From Mucilaginibacter gotjawali (lineage in GTDB: Bacteria > Bacteroidota > Bacteroidia > Sphingobacteriales > Sphingobacteriaceae), in contig NZ_AP017313.1 of the NCBI RefSeq assembly GCF_002355435.1, forward strand, positions 1,612,001 through 1,676,000: a stretch of DNA of 64,000 bases, written 5' to 3'. A program made the translations under genes and the position numbers. The notes under the pieces are model-generated. The model saw only the letters and a program-made list of their open reading frames with translations, ran no database searches and was not told the origin of the DNA. Of the stretch, positions 26,312 to 35,039 are shown one piece after another; within the stretch, counting starts at the first letter, position 1; each line of letters starts with the position of its first letter.

Positions 26312-26854
26312 TTAATTCCCATCCCCGGTCTTGCTGGTTTGTTGCTGCTGATCTTTCTTATTAACAAAAGGTAATTTTTTCCAGAAGGGTTGCTGGCTGT
26401 CAGGCACTGCAATGCCTTCGTTCCAGGTGGTAACCGAGGTGAGGTCGCCTTTGGCGTTCCATGTTTTCCACTCGCCGTCTTTAAGGCCCCTTTTAAAATA
26501 GCCTTCTTCTTTCAAATTTTTATCGGGGTAAAAAGCGATATAATGCCCGTTCAGTAACTGTCCGTTATACCCGCCCTGGGTTGAATGGATCCTGTTATTA
26601 AAATACCAGAAATAATAACGGTCGTTTTTTAATTTTGGTTCGGTTTTAAATGGCAATATATCAGCGCGGATTTCCTGTGTTGTATCAATGATCCTGATCT
26701 GGCTGTAATCGCCATCGTCCGTAACTTTGTTGTTGTCAATAACCGCCCGTTTGTCATTGTACTTTGCGGGGCTGCTGTTGGTATAATCGCCGGTGCGCTG
26801 GGCGTAGGCTTTACCAAGAGAAAATAATAAAATAAACAAGGCAATTTTTTTCAT
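26312..26854 (-). CDS. Secreted MORN-repeat-like protein
   Basis: 180 residues with a signal peptide (KKIALFILLFSLGKAYAQR). The central part holds two MORN-variant repeats (GQLLNGHYIAFYPDKNLKEE, GYFKRGLKDGEWKTWNAKGD) of the type used in periplasmic toxin-antitoxin-like and membrane-associated Bacteroidota proteins. The tail is Lys/Gln-rich. No operon partner. Function not known beyond a probable periplasmic scaffold. Confidence 0.7.
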   Translation of the reverse strand: MKKIALFILLFSLGKAYAQRTGDYTNSSPAKYNDKRAVIDNNKVTDDGDYSQIRIIDTTQEIRADILPFKTEPKLKNDRYYFWYFNNRIHSTQGGYNGQLLNGHYIAFYPDKNLKEEGYFKRGLKDGEWKTWNAKGDLTSVTTWNEGIAVPDSQQPFWKKLPFVNKKDQQQQTSKTGDGN

Positions 26855-26982
26855 GCGGATAATTGTTGCAGGTTTGACAACATTTGCCCGTAAAGGTTTA
26901 ATATGAGCGATGATTTTAAATAGCTGTAGCGTAGGCGGGTCATTAACGCCAAACTATTAATTCTGTTAAATGGCCCGACACC

Positions 26983-27192
26983 TCATTTTATCTTTTTAAA
27001 GCGAAACCTGGTTTTAACCTCGCGGTTTAAAAATGCTCCTTTTGAGGCCGCAGCCACCATTTGCCGGTACACATCTTCGGGCACGTTTTTGTAGTCATAA
27101 ACGCTACCCGAAACAAAAATAACCTGCAGCGTTTGCCTGCCGGGATTATATTTAAAGGATGTTATCACAGAAGATGGCATATTGATCTGCAA
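26983..27192 (-). CDS. KTSC domain protein
   Basis: 69 residues matching the KTSC domain: SSVITSFKYNPGRQTLQVIF, VYDYKNVPEDVYRQMVAAAS, KGAFLNREVKTRFRFKKI. The domain is named after a C-terminal motif seen fused to lysyl-tRNA synthetases and is common as a stand-alone small protein in Bacteroidota. Biochemical role unknown. It is full length. Confidence 0.8.
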   Translation of the reverse strand: MQINMPSSVITSFKYNPGRQTLQVIFVSGSVYDYKNVPEDVYRQMVAAASKGAFLNREVKTRFRFKKIK

Positions 27193-27382
27193 TCAATATT
27201 TATGCCGCAGGAGTGCCGCTTGATGATGCGCCGAAAGAAAGCGGGAAAAACAGTCGTTCTTTTTATTTGACCATTTATAGCACGTTATAAATGGCGTTCA
27301 CTATAGCCCGCAAAACTTACTAACAGGAGGAGCCGCCGGAAATTTGATTTTAACAGTGGCCGGGAGGATTATGCCTGAGAAT

Positions 27383-27604
27383 TTAGTCGATCTTTTTTCC
27401 GTATTTACTGATGTAGAAAAATACACCGCCCACAAATACCATGATGATGCCCACAAATATAGGCCATTTAGCTACCATATCACCGCTTGGGCTAATCGTC
27501 ATTGAATCGGAATCAACTACATTAACTACCGATTTGTAATAGATAATTAAACCGATGGTTACGATTACGCCTAGTATAAAAAGAAGTATGCTGAATTTTT
27601 TCAT
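27383..27604 (-). CDS. Small two-TM membrane protein
   Basis: 73 residues, helices at about 5-25 (ILLFILGVIVTIGLIIYY) and 48-66 (WPIFVGIIMVFVGGVFFYI), connected by a polar loop (DSDSMTISPSGDMVAK) predicted periplasmic. Resembles small Bacteroidota DUF3185-like membrane proteins, but the family is not certain. Confidence 0.6.
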   Translation of the reverse strand: MKKFSILLFILGVIVTIGLIIYYKSVVNVVDSDSMTISPSGDMVAKWPIFVGIIMVFVGGVFFYISKYGKKID

Positions 27605-27776
27605 TGTATTATGATTAACCGCAAGGATGTTGATTATGGCGGTAAAGGTATAAAAATTTCAAATTTTAATTTATCAATCGCATAAATTCTTTAAAATTTT
27701 ATGGCTTATTTTGAGATACCATTGTTATTTTCAAAACAGTATAGCTTCAAATCAACAAATTGTCAAAGTAAAAATT

Positions 27777-29126
27777 ATGGAAAGAAGAACGTTTATTAAG
27801 CAAAGTTCAATTGCTGCGGCAGGTTTAACATTATTGCCGGCTGGTAGCCTTTTTGCATCCAATAAGGATAAAGTGCGGCTGGGTTATATTGGTGTGGGCC
27901 TTCGTGGCCGCAGCCATATCGGTGAAGGTTTGCTGCGGGACGATGTGGATATCGTAGCGATCTGCGATACCCAGGAAAGTTCATTGAAATATTGCCGCGA
28001 ACAATTTACAAAAGCCGGAAAACCTTTACCGCAGGAGTATATCGGCAGCCTTGACGCTTATAAACGATTGCTGGACCGTAAGGACATTGACGCCGTTATC
28101 ATTGCCACGCCGTGGCAGTTTCACCATCCCCAGGCTATCGATGCCATGAAGGCCGGTAAATATGTTGGCTGCGAGGTAATAGCCGGTTTAAGCATGGAAG
28201 ACCACTGGGAGCTGGTGCATACCTCCGAAAGTACAGGGATGCCTTACATGACTTTGGAGAACGTTTGCTATCGCCGGGATGTGATGGCTGTTTTAAATAT
28301 GGTGCGGCAGGGCCTGTTTGGCGAAATGATCCATTACGAAGGTGGCTACCAGCACAACCTGCGCGAGGTGCTGTTTAATGATGGTAAGCATTTTGCGGGT
28401 CACGGGGTTGAATTCGGGCCGGATGCTTTAAGTGAGGCACAATGGCGCACACAATTCAATATTGACCGCAATGCAGATATTTACCCAACGCATGGCGTAG
28501 GCCCGCTGATGCATTATGCGGATATTAATGCAGGCAACCGCTTTACCAACCTGGTATCTTTCAGCTCGAAGGCCCGCGGTTTGGCCGCCTATGTGGAAGA
28601 ATTGGCGCCTGGCAACAAAAATGCCAAGATCAATTACAAAAATGGGGATGTGATTACTACGATGATTAACTGCGCCAATGGCGAAACCGTTTTGCTTTCG
28701 CATGATACCCATTTACCAAGGCCGTATTCGCTCGGTTTCAGGGTGCAAGGCACCAAAGGGCTTTGGATGGATGTTGCCAAAAGTGTTTATATTGAACACC
28801 ACAGCAAGGAAGAAGACGAATGGGACGGAGAAGATGATTGGTTTAAAAAGTACGATCACCCGCTTTGGAAAAAATACGAAACCAATGCCGAGGGCGCAGG
28901 TCATGGCGGTATGGACTGGTTTGTATTTAACGCTTTTGTGCAGGCCGTAAAACAGGGCAGGCAAACACCAATTGATGTTTATGATTCGGTTACCATGAGC
29001 GCTATTACACCTTTATCAGAAAAGTCAATAGCCGAGGGCAATATGCCGCAGGCTTTCCCCGACTTTACCAGGGGTAAATGGCAAACCCGTAAAAATTCTT
29101 TTGCGCTGGACGACAGCGGGTTTTGA
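27777..29126 (+). CDS. Gfo/Idh/MocA-family protein, GH109-like (alpha-N-acetylgalactosaminidase type)
   Basis: 449 residues from ATG 27777. The ORF extends 22 codons upstream, but the protein clearly begins with a Tat-like signal (ERRTFIKQSSIAAAGLTLLP). A Rossmann NAD(P)-binding domain follows (RLGYIGVGLRGRSHIGEGLL, DVDIVAICDTQ), then the Gfo/Idh C-terminal domain. YPTHGVGPLMHYADINAGNR and EVIAGLSMEDHWELVHTSE are landmarks shared with GH109 glycosidases, which keep a bound NAD+ and cleave by oxidation-elimination. Exported and monocistronic, with its own terminator at 29182. It could also be a GH109-like oxidoreductase with another glycoside substrate. Confidence 0.8.
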   Translation: MERRTFIKQSSIAAAGLTLLPAGSLFASNKDKVRLGYIGVGLRGRSHIGEGLLRDDVDIVAICDTQESSLKYCREQFTKAGKPLPQEYIGSLDAYKRLLDRKDIDAVIIATPWQFHHPQAIDAMKAGKYVGCEVIAGLSMEDHWELVHTSESTGMPYMTLENVCYRRDVMAVLNMVRQGLFGEMIHYEGGYQHNLREVLFNDGKHFAGHGVEFGPDALSEAQWRTQFNIDRNADIYPTHGVGPLMHYADINAGNRFTNLVSFSSKARGLAAYVEELAPGNKNAKINYKNGDVITTMINCANGETVLLSHDTHLPRPYSLGFRVQGTKGLWMDVAKSVYIEHHSKEEDEWDGEDDWFKKYDHPLWKKYETNAEGAGHGGMDWFVFNAFVQAVKQGRQTPIDVYDSVTMSAITPLSEKSIAEGNMPQAFPDFTRGKWQTRKNSFALDDSGF

Positions 29127-29181
29127 TTTTTTTATGAAACGGGCTGCGGAATACGAAACCAATGTGCCCCTGTAAACGTAT

Positions 29182-29212
29182 AAAGGCAAAGATTAAATTT
29201 TTGCCTTTTTTT
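29182..29212 (+). terminator. Terminator after the GH109-like gene
   Basis: Stem AAAGGCAAA / TTTGCCTTT, 9-nt loop, then T residues to 29212, 55 bp after the stop codon. It abuts the ATG at 29213, one reason to prefer a later start for the next gene. Confidence 0.7.
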
Positions 29213-29239
29213 ATGCATCCGGAGATAGAAGAAATTATT

Positions 29240-29539
29240 ATGAACTTCGACTTTGAGAATCCGCTTCCCAAAGCCTTTGTGCTGCAAAATGTGGAGCGCA
29301 TCCTCAATTATATGGATGATATTAATATTGAAAGAAAATCAAAATTTGAGTACACTCCGGCAGAAAGCTTCTACATCTTGTGGGAGGTTGAAGGCCTTGA
29401 ATTTCACATCGAGAGCCTCAAAAATGGCCTCATACTTTATACTTTTCGCAATAAGGCGTTTGGAAATGTTTTTGGTACAGAGACCATCAGCAAGTTTATT
29501 CCCCGGCTGGAAAGTTATTTGCTGGCCGGCATGTGCTGA
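29240..29539 (+). CDS. Hypothetical protein, ~99 aa
   Basis: Protein-like sequence NFDFENPLPKAFVLQNVERI, then YTPAESFYILWEVEGLEFHI, ending AGMC. I chose ATG 29240 because the in-frame ATG at 29213 touches the T-tract of the preceding terminator. The longer form from 29213 would add MHPEIEEII. No signal peptide or TM. No family recognised. The promoter must lie in or after the terminator. The stop is 11 bp before the convergent ABC permease. Confidence 0.55.
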   Translation: MNFDFENPLPKAFVLQNVERILNYMDDINIERKSKFEYTPAESFYILWEVEGLEFHIESLKNGLILYTFRNKAFGNVFGTETISKFIPRLESYLLAGMC

Positions 29540-29550
29540 TCGTAAAAATC

Positions 29551-30300
29551 TTACTTAGTATTCCATTTAAACCATTTTATCCCCAAAGTTGTAAATATAG
29601 TAATGTATGCTATGGTTACTAATAGCGCCATGGAGGCATGGTTGTTCCACTTGTCTGGTTCCATGCTCATGGACAGAATGGTTTTAACCGCACCATAGGG
29701 CGACCATTGCACAGCTTCATCCATTGTTTCGCCCAATTTATTTAACTCACCAAACATTCCAACCATTATAAATGCCAGGTAGATCAGCCTGGTGGTAGAG
29801 TTAATGGTTTCAGGATTTTTTATCCATCCTACAACCATTTGGCCCAGGCTTAATGACACAGCCCCGCCGATTATCGCAGTAAAATAAGTAAATACATAAG
29901 CCGCCGGGCTTAGTGTTATTCCGTCATATTCCTTGCCGATTACAAATACAGCAGTGGTAATGATAAGGATCATGGCCAGCTGGACAAGGAGGCGACTTGC
30001 CATAATGGCCCAGGATGGTACCGGCGCAACGCGTAATCTTTGAAATATTCCTTTGTCGCGGTCGCGGGCAGTGGCATTGGCATAGCCCATTAAACCCGAA
30101 GCGAAAAGGCCGATAGTAATGCTATTAGCCAATACAAAAGGGCCTCCAACTATACTGATTAACCCTTTCCATGATGTTAATATAATGAGCGGAACAACCA
30201 GCGTTAACACCACCGCCCGCCGGTTACGCCATTGCGTAGTAAAGTCAGCGCGCAAAAGCGAAGTAAGTACTGTGGATGTTTTGGGTATTAGGGTAGCCAT
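29551..30300 (-). CDS. ABC-2 type transporter permease
   Basis: 249 residues with about six TM helices, starting TSLLRADFTTQWRNRRAVVL, typical of ABC-2/DrrB-like permeases. The motif YANATARDRDKGIFQRLRVAPVP before the third helix matches the family signature (R-x-x-G-x-x-x-x-L-R-x-x-P). It is the partner of the ATPase at 30443, downstream in the same direction, separated by 142 bp that carry a word-like inverted repeat. Likely exports a drug or lipid-like compound. Substrate unknown. Confidence 0.85.
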   Translation of the reverse strand: MATLIPKTSTVLTSLLRADFTTQWRNRRAVVLTLVVPLIILTSWKGLISIVGGPFVLANSITIGLFASGLMGYANATARDRDKGIFQRLRVAPVPSWAIMASRLLVQLAMILIITTAVFVIGKEYDGITLSPAAYVFTYFTAIIGGAVSLSLGQMVVGWIKNPETINSTTRLIYLAFIMVGMFGELNKLGETMDEAVQWSPYGAVKTILSMSMEPDKWNNHASMALLVTIAYITIFTTLGIKWFKWNTK

Positions 30301-30332
30301 TTATTAATTATTAAATTATTGATCTATTTTTT

Positions 30333-30447
30333 GTGAGTAGTGAGATGTCAGGAGTGAGTTTTTTACCCTCGCTCACCATTCACTAATCACCATTCACTAC
30401 TCACTACTCACTATTCACCACTCACCACTCACTACTTCCCACTCACT
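30333..30447. repeat. Word-like CACTCACCATT repeat with inverted arm
   Basis: Words GTGAGTAGTGAG and GGAGTGAG (30333-30358) face a run of their approximate complements (CTCACCATTCACTAATCACC, CACTACTCACTACTCACT, CACCACTCACCACTCACT) up to 30447. The block spans the ABC ATPase/permease gap and overlaps the ATPase stop. The same words occur at 42847-42951. Confidence 0.7.
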
Positions 30448-31222
30448 GACGCACTGCTTTCCCGGTAAGTGCTATAAAAACGTCTTCTAAGGTAATTTTG
30501 CCCCTGCGGGACACGCTGATTACCTCCGGGTCATCGCGGTGTTTATCAATGATCTCTTGCGGCGTATCAATGGCGATGATCTTACCATGATCAATGATCG
30601 CTATCCTGTCGCAAACAGACTCCGCTTCCTCCATCGAATGCGTAGTGAGCAATACAGCATGCCCTTTTTCGCGGATCGCTTCAATGCGTTCCCAAAGCTG
30701 CCGGCGCGATTGCGGATCGAGGCCGGTTGTGGGTTCGTCAAGCAATACCAGTTTGGGATTGTGGATGGTTGATATCACCAGCGAAACCCTTTGCTGCTGC
30801 CCGCCTGAAAGCTGGCCGAATTTTTTAAACGCCTGGTCTTCCAGGTTGATGTCCCTTAACAGGGCCAGGATATCATCTTTGCTTAGCGATAAGCCATAAA
30901 CGCCGGCGTAAAGCTGCAATACCTCTATCACAAACAACTCCGGCTGGAAACTGGTTGACTGCAATTGAACCCCGAGGGAGGCCCTGGCATGTAATGGTTT
31001 TTCGATGGAGTTGTACCCATCAACAGTTACCGCGCCCGAATCTGGTTTCAGGAGGCCCTCAATCGCGCTAAGGGTGCTGGTTTTTCCCGCGCCATTTGGT
31101 CCAAGCAGTCCAAAGATCTCGCCCTTACGCACATCGAAGGAAATATTTTGTACTGCCTGAAAATTGCCATAACTAACACTTAACCCGTCTACCGTTAATA
31201 TATTTGCTTCCTGCTGGTTCAT
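30443..31222 (-). CDS. ABC transporter ATP-binding protein (ABC-2 exporter)
   Basis: 259 residues with Walker A LLGPNGAGKTSTLS, Q-loop QLQSTSFQPEL, signature LSGGQQQRVSLV, Walker B LVLLDEPTTGLDPQ and H-loop LLTTHSMEEAE. CcmA/DrrA-like. It energises the adjacent ABC-2 permease. The word-like repeat between the two genes could attenuate or process the transcript, but nothing shows this directly. The upstream gap 31223-31516 contains no supported feature. Confidence 0.93.
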   Translation of the reverse strand: MNQQEANILTVDGLSVSYGNFQAVQNISFDVRKGEIFGLLGPNGAGKTSTLSAIEGLLKPDSGAVTVDGYNSIEKPLHARASLGVQLQSTSFQPELFVIEVLQLYAGVYGLSLSKDDILALLRDINLEDQAFKKFGQLSGGQQQRVSLVISTIHNPKLVLLDEPTTGLDPQSRRQLWERIEAIREKGHAVLLTTHSMEEAESVCDRIAIIDHGKIIAIDTPQEIIDKHRDDPEVISVSRRGKITLEDVFIALTGKAVRQ

Positions 31223-31516
31223 TCAGTATTTTGATTTAAGATGACCGGTAACAAGTGGTGTTACACGTTTCGGCCCAAATTTCTAAATAAAAATCACAAT
31301 AAACCCTAGTTTGTTGTATTTCCCCAAAAAGGCAAATTGATATTGCAATAGCGTTCAGGCTATTTAATTCTTTCGCGGATCAGATTGGCTTTATCACCGA
31401 TAGCTTTATCAGTTTACTGAGCACATGGCAATGATTCCCTGAAGAAAAATCAAAGTTTAAAATTCTGAATAAACAGCGTTTTTTGCATGGTTATGGTTTA
31501 TTAAAACTTAATAGGA

Positions 31517-32701
31517 TTAGTCAACCTTGTTTAATTTATAACCCGGTTTCAATAATAAAAGGTAGGGGATGATCAAAAAAACGCCCCCGGCGGTTATCAG
31601 CAATGCCGTTTTTCCGCCATAGGCATACCACACCAGCCCGGTTATTGAACTGGCCAGCAGCGTACATATACTTTGAAAAGATGTGTACATGCCAATCGCG
31701 GTGGCCGTGTCTTTTTCTTTGCAGATATTAGTGATCCAGGCTTTTGTTATCCCTTCGGTCGCAGCAGCATAAATGCCGTATAAAAAGAATAGAACAAAAT
31801 AAAATAATTCACTTTTGTTTATTGCCATGCCGGCATAAACAGCAACAAAAAACAGCAGCCCGGCAATTAAAACGCTTTTCATCCCTGTTTTATCGGCAAG
31901 TTTGCCCAAAGGGTAGGAGAATGCTGCGTATACAAAATTGTAAAAAACATAAATACCGATAACCGTGGTATCGCTAAACCCGTTTTCTTTGATCTTTAAA
32001 AGCAGGAATACATCCGAACTGTTTAGCAATGCAAAAAATAATAAGGCGATAAGCAACTGCCGATAAACGGCATGACTGACTTTCCAGTATTTAATAAAAT
32101 CTAAAAAGCCAGGTTTCTTAACCAATGAAGGAACGGTTTTTTTCTTTTCACGGATTAAAAAAGTAATACCGATTGATAGTATGCCCGGAATAAATGCAAT
32201 GAAGAATAAAGCTTTGTAATTCCCCGGATGAAAGACAAGGTACAAAAGGGCGATTAATGGGCCAAACACCGCTCCCAAAGTATCCATGCTCCTGTGAAAA
32301 CCAAAAACACGTCCCTTGTATCTCGATGTTGTTTCGTCCGAAAGTAAGGCGTCCCTGGCGCCCGTCCTTATCCCTTTGCCAAGTCGGTCTGTGGTGCGCG
32401 AAAAGAACACCCATAATGGATATTTAAAGAGGGCCATCATCGGTTTTGATATAGCGCTAAGTGCGTATCCAATCCGAATAAAGGGCGACCGCTTGCCGGT
32501 GGCATCGCTTAAATTGCCGAAATAACCTTTGCTTAAGCCCGCTGTTGCTTCTGCAACGCCCTCCAGGATGCCTATCAAAATGACAGAAAAGCCAATGGCA
32601 CGCAAATATACCGGCATCACCGGGTACAACATTTCACTGGCAATATCTGTAAAAAGACTCACCATTGACAGGATTAGCACATTCCTGGTGATTATTTTCA
32701 T
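31517..32701 (-). CDS. MFS transporter
   Basis: 394 residues, 12 predicted TM helices. It contains the loop 2-3 motif in the form GYFGNLSDATGKRSPFIRIG and the mirrored loop 8-9 GKLADKTGMKSVL. The sequence DRLGKGIRTGARDALLSDET is characteristic of a Bacteroidota/Chlorobi MFS subgroup of unknown substrate. Single gene. Confidence 0.85.
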   Translation of the reverse strand: MKIITRNVLILSMVSLFTDIASEMLYPVMPVYLRAIGFSVILIGILEGVAEATAGLSKGYFGNLSDATGKRSPFIRIGYALSAISKPMMALFKYPLWVFFSRTTDRLGKGIRTGARDALLSDETTSRYKGRVFGFHRSMDTLGAVFGPLIALLYLVFHPGNYKALFFIAFIPGILSIGITFLIREKKKTVPSLVKKPGFLDFIKYWKVSHAVYRQLLIALLFFALLNSSDVFLLLKIKENGFSDTTVIGIYVFYNFVYAAFSYPLGKLADKTGMKSVLIAGLLFFVAVYAGMAINKSELFYFVLFFLYGIYAAATEGITKAWITNICKEKDTATAIGMYTSFQSICTLLASSITGLVWYAYGGKTALLITAGGVFLIIPYLLLLKPGYKLNKVD

Positions 32702-32901
32702 TGCAGAATTTATAAATTATCTGTCAGTTATAGCTACCGCAAGCGGTTTTTTTTAACGGGTCCCCTGGCATGTGAATTTTTTTGCCTGATTTTTGCAGGC
32801 ATGTCAAAAAGAGTTTAATGCTGCAACAATACTTAATCCCCCAATAATATTTGAAAGTACGTAGCGGATAAGGTATTGCTTTGGCCGCTATAATTATATT
32901 T

Positions 32902-33516
32902 TTATTTGGTTACGGGCTGCCTGATGATAGTTTTCAATTTTTCGGGTGCGGTTCTGCGCATATCGTTCAGGTATATTTCCCGGTGTTTGCCGTGCAGTTT
33001 ATAACCATTTTCTTTGATGAAAGCATGCAGTTTTAAAATATTTGGCCCTTCGGCGCTATATGGCCCTATATGCAGTAATTGTGCGCATACCCCTTCTTCC
33101 ATGCTCTCAAGCCTTAAATTATTGAGCATAGGAAGGGCTTTTCTCCCGGCGGCCAGCTCTTTGGCCTGTTCAATAATGGGGCTGGTTATAAAATCGGGCT
33201 GCATAATCATTATAGTCCATTTCCAGGCGGCCTTATTCTCCATCGAAAAGCTGTTCATGTCATCGGTCCACCACAGGCCTTCCAATGGCATTACACCATA
33301 GTCAATTTGCTGCTCGCTTTTTTTTAACATAAATTTAAGCGTGTATGAAACGCTGAACAGCGCATTAACAGCTTCCTGGAATTGTACGGAATTATTGGGG
33401 TCGCCATGCCCGTCAATCATCAGGTAATTGAGTTTGGGTACGGTTACCAGGCTGATTTTATTGGCGGACACTTTATAAAGCGCTGCAAAGTCTTTTTTTA
33501 AATCTATCCTTTTCAT
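32902..33516 (-). CDS. GyrI-like small-molecule-binding domain protein
   Basis: 204 residues. MKRIDLKKDFAALYKVSANK followed by YLMIDGHGDPNNSVQFQEAV and QIDYGVMPLEGLWW matches the stand-alone GyrI-like family (SOUL/Rob C-terminal ligand-binding fold). The C-terminal half has HIGPYSAEGPNILKLHAFIK. Such proteins bind or hydrolyse hydrophobic small molecules. The 55-residue CHC protein is encoded 12 bp upstream on the same strand, so the two may be cotranscribed. Confidence 0.85.
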   Translation of the reverse strand: MKRIDLKKDFAALYKVSANKISLVTVPKLNYLMIDGHGDPNNSVQFQEAVNALFSVSYTLKFMLKKSEQQIDYGVMPLEGLWWTDDMNSFSMENKAAWKWTIMIMQPDFITSPIIEQAKELAAGRKALPMLNNLRLESMEEGVCAQLLHIGPYSAEGPNILKLHAFIKENGYKLHGKHREIYLNDMRRTAPEKLKTIIRQPVTK

Positions 33517-33528
33517 TGTATTTTAGCC

Positions 33529-33696
33529 TTAGGTAGTTACCGGAGCTTTAACATTCAACTTCTTTATTTCTTCCATCAAGTTTTCAGGAATTTCGCGGCA
33601 ATGGCAATGTTTAACGTGCTCCAGGTGCCAGGCTATTCGTTCTTCTTTGTTTGCGTTTTTTGGCATGGGATGTGCCAGGTGCCATTCTGTGTTCAT
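33529..33696 (-). CDS. 55-aa His/Cys-rich small protein
   Basis: ATG at 33696 opens 55 codons: MNTEWHLAHPMPKNANKEER, then IAWHLEHVKHCHCREIPENL, ending KAPVTT. The core WHLEHVKHCHCREIP holds four His and two Cys in 12 residues and could bind a metal. Composition and codon use look like a real gene, and it fits exactly between its neighbours (12 bp before the GyrI-like gene, 5 bp after the TM protein). Homologues in Mucilaginibacter and Pedobacter are expected but could not be checked. Confidence 0.6.
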   Translation of the reverse strand: MNTEWHLAHPMPKNANKEERIAWHLEHVKHCHCREIPENLMEEIKKLNVKAPVTT

Positions 33697-33701
33697 TTTG
33701 T

Positions 33702-34313
33702 TTAAGTTTTAACTGTTTGTGAATTATTATGAAATAATCTGGCTGCATAAATCATGGAAAGCGAAAAAGTTACTATCCACACTGAGCCTATGAAATAAAA
33801 GAAGGGGTTAAAATAGGCAGCTATAAAAATCAGGATCAGTAATCCGTTGATCAGCATCCAGGTATATAAGTTTTTGTATTTTTTGCGAAACGCAAACGCA
33901 GCAAACAGGGAGGAGAGGCTCATAAAAAAATAACCCAGGCAGTCAATTGCAAACATGAAACTACCATGTTTAAAAGCAAGCGGGTAGGTTTCATTTATTT
34001 CGCGTCTTATCAACGCCGGCACAATTACAGTGAGCTGGGTAAAGTAGTTCATGGTTGCAAATGCGCAGTAAATAACTCCAAAACTGATTGCTATCGCTGT
34101 CCAAATTTTTTCATGCCCGTTTGCTGCGTAATGCAGGCAGGCTATCAGCACCATGAAAGCCGGTGCCAAAAATAGCGATGGCAAAAAAAGCCAGAACAAT
34201 TCGTGCGGGTGCTGCAGAATATTAAGCCATGATAATAATTGTGCAACAGCATAACCCATTGCAAAAATCAGCGACAGTATAGCCGACCAAAAGCCGAGCC
34301 GGTTAATGTTCAT
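33702..34313 (-). CDS. Six-TM membrane protein (DUF4386-like)
   Basis: 203 residues from the ATG at 34313 (MNINRLGFWSAILSLIFAMG); a longer ORF from 34364 would use Lys-rich antisense-like codons. About six TM helices, with GSFMFAIDCLGYFFMSLSSLFA resembling DUF4386 membrane proteins. It overlaps the 3' end of the DUF4342 gene by 11 bp and is the last gene of the DUF2953-GerW-DUF4342 cluster. Function unknown. Confidence 0.65.
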   Translation of the reverse strand: MNINRLGFWSAILSLIFAMGYAVAQLLSWLNILQHPHELFWLFLPSLFLAPAFMVLIACLHYAANGHEKIWTAIAISFGVIYCAFATMNYFTQLTVIVPALIRREINETYPLAFKHGSFMFAIDCLGYFFMSLSSLFAAFAFRKKYKNLYTWMLINGLLILIFIAAYFNPFFYFIGSVWIVTFSLSMIYAARLFHNNSQTVKT

Positions 34314-34566
34314 TTTCTTCTTTTTTAACTTCTTCCCTTTCAACATTGATGGTGCACTCACCAATTAAGGCTGCCATTGCGCCAACTGCAGCCAGTACCG
34401 GTGCAAGCAATGCGCCAACCACGCCGACGGTTAAAGGGAGTGAAACCAATTCTTTGCCCGACTTATCAATAATGGTAATCTTTCTGACATTGCCTTCGGC
34501 TATCAGCTCTTTTATTTTCTTAAGCAGGATTTCTCCATTAATGGAGAATGATTCTTTGGTTGTCAT
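34303..34566 (-). CDS. DUF4342 domain protein
   Basis: 87 residues: FSINGEILLKKIKELIAEGN then VRKITIIDKSGKELVSLPLT, a hydrophobic segment VGVVGALLAPVLAAVGAMAALI, and an acidic tail. This is the DUF4342 layout (N-terminal UBA-like helices plus a beta hairpin and one membrane-associated helix). It is followed with overlap by the six-TM gene and preceded by GerW. Role unknown, possibly membrane association. Confidence 0.75.
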   Translation of the reverse strand: MTTKESFSINGEILLKKIKELIAEGNVRKITIIDKSGKELVSLPLTVGVVGALLAPVLAAVGAMAALIGECTINVEREEVKKEENEH

Positions 34567-34664
34567 GGTCGTATTTGTTTAATATTGATTGTTTTTTTTG
34601 ATCCTCAAAAGGAGTTTTGGCAGCCAATCAATTAAAGATTAGCTGCCTTTAATCTCCATGCTAA

Positions 34665-35039
34665 TCAGGCATGCACAGGTTCTTTTTCTTTATTAAAATA
34701 CCTTTCAAAAATGTCCGGCACTTTTTCCACCAATGCGCCAAGTCCTTTTGACGTACGGGTCGGGATGAACTGGATTTCGCCGCCGTTGGTTACTAAAAAT
34801 CCAACCGGCCCCATACCGATGCCTGCCCCGCCACCTGCGCCAACGCCTTCACCTTCGCCTGTTTTTTTTGAGTTGCCTTTGCCTTCGCCGCCGCCGGTGC
34901 CAAGGCCAAGCCCTACATTTATAACAGGCACACAGGTAAATTCGCCTAATTGAAATTGCTGACCGATAATCGTTTCGGTCTTTACTTCTGATTTCAAAAA
35001 CTCAGTTAGTTTTTCCAGTACTTCATTTAAGTTTTCCAT
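34665..35039 (-). CDS. GerW/YtfJ family protein
   Basis: 124 residues: NEVLEKLTEFLKSEVKTETI, then a Gly-rich middle (GLGLGTGGGEGKGNSKKTGE, GVGAGGGAGIGMGPVGFLVT) and FIPTRTSKGLGALVEKVPDI. This is the YtfJ/GerW domain first described in sporulating Bacillus, present here in a non-sporulating lineage. The start overlaps the end of the DUF2953 gene by 17 bp. In Bacillus ytfI (DUF2953) and ytfJ are also adjacent, so the pairing is conserved across phyla. Confidence 0.85.
   Translation of the reverse strand: MENLNEVLEKLTEFLKSEVKTETIIGQQFQLGEFTCVPVINVGLGLGTGGGEGKGNSKKTGEGEGVGAGGGAGIGMGPVGFLVTNGGEIQFIPTRTSKGLGALVEKVPDIFERYFNKEKEPVHA

Noticed and set aside
30360..30450. CACTCACCATT-type units looked like a possible CRISPR-like or minisatellite array
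   Set aside because: Units vary in length and sequence, there are no constant repeats with unique spacers, no cas genes, and the block has an inverted counterpart, so it is a word-like hairpin repeat.
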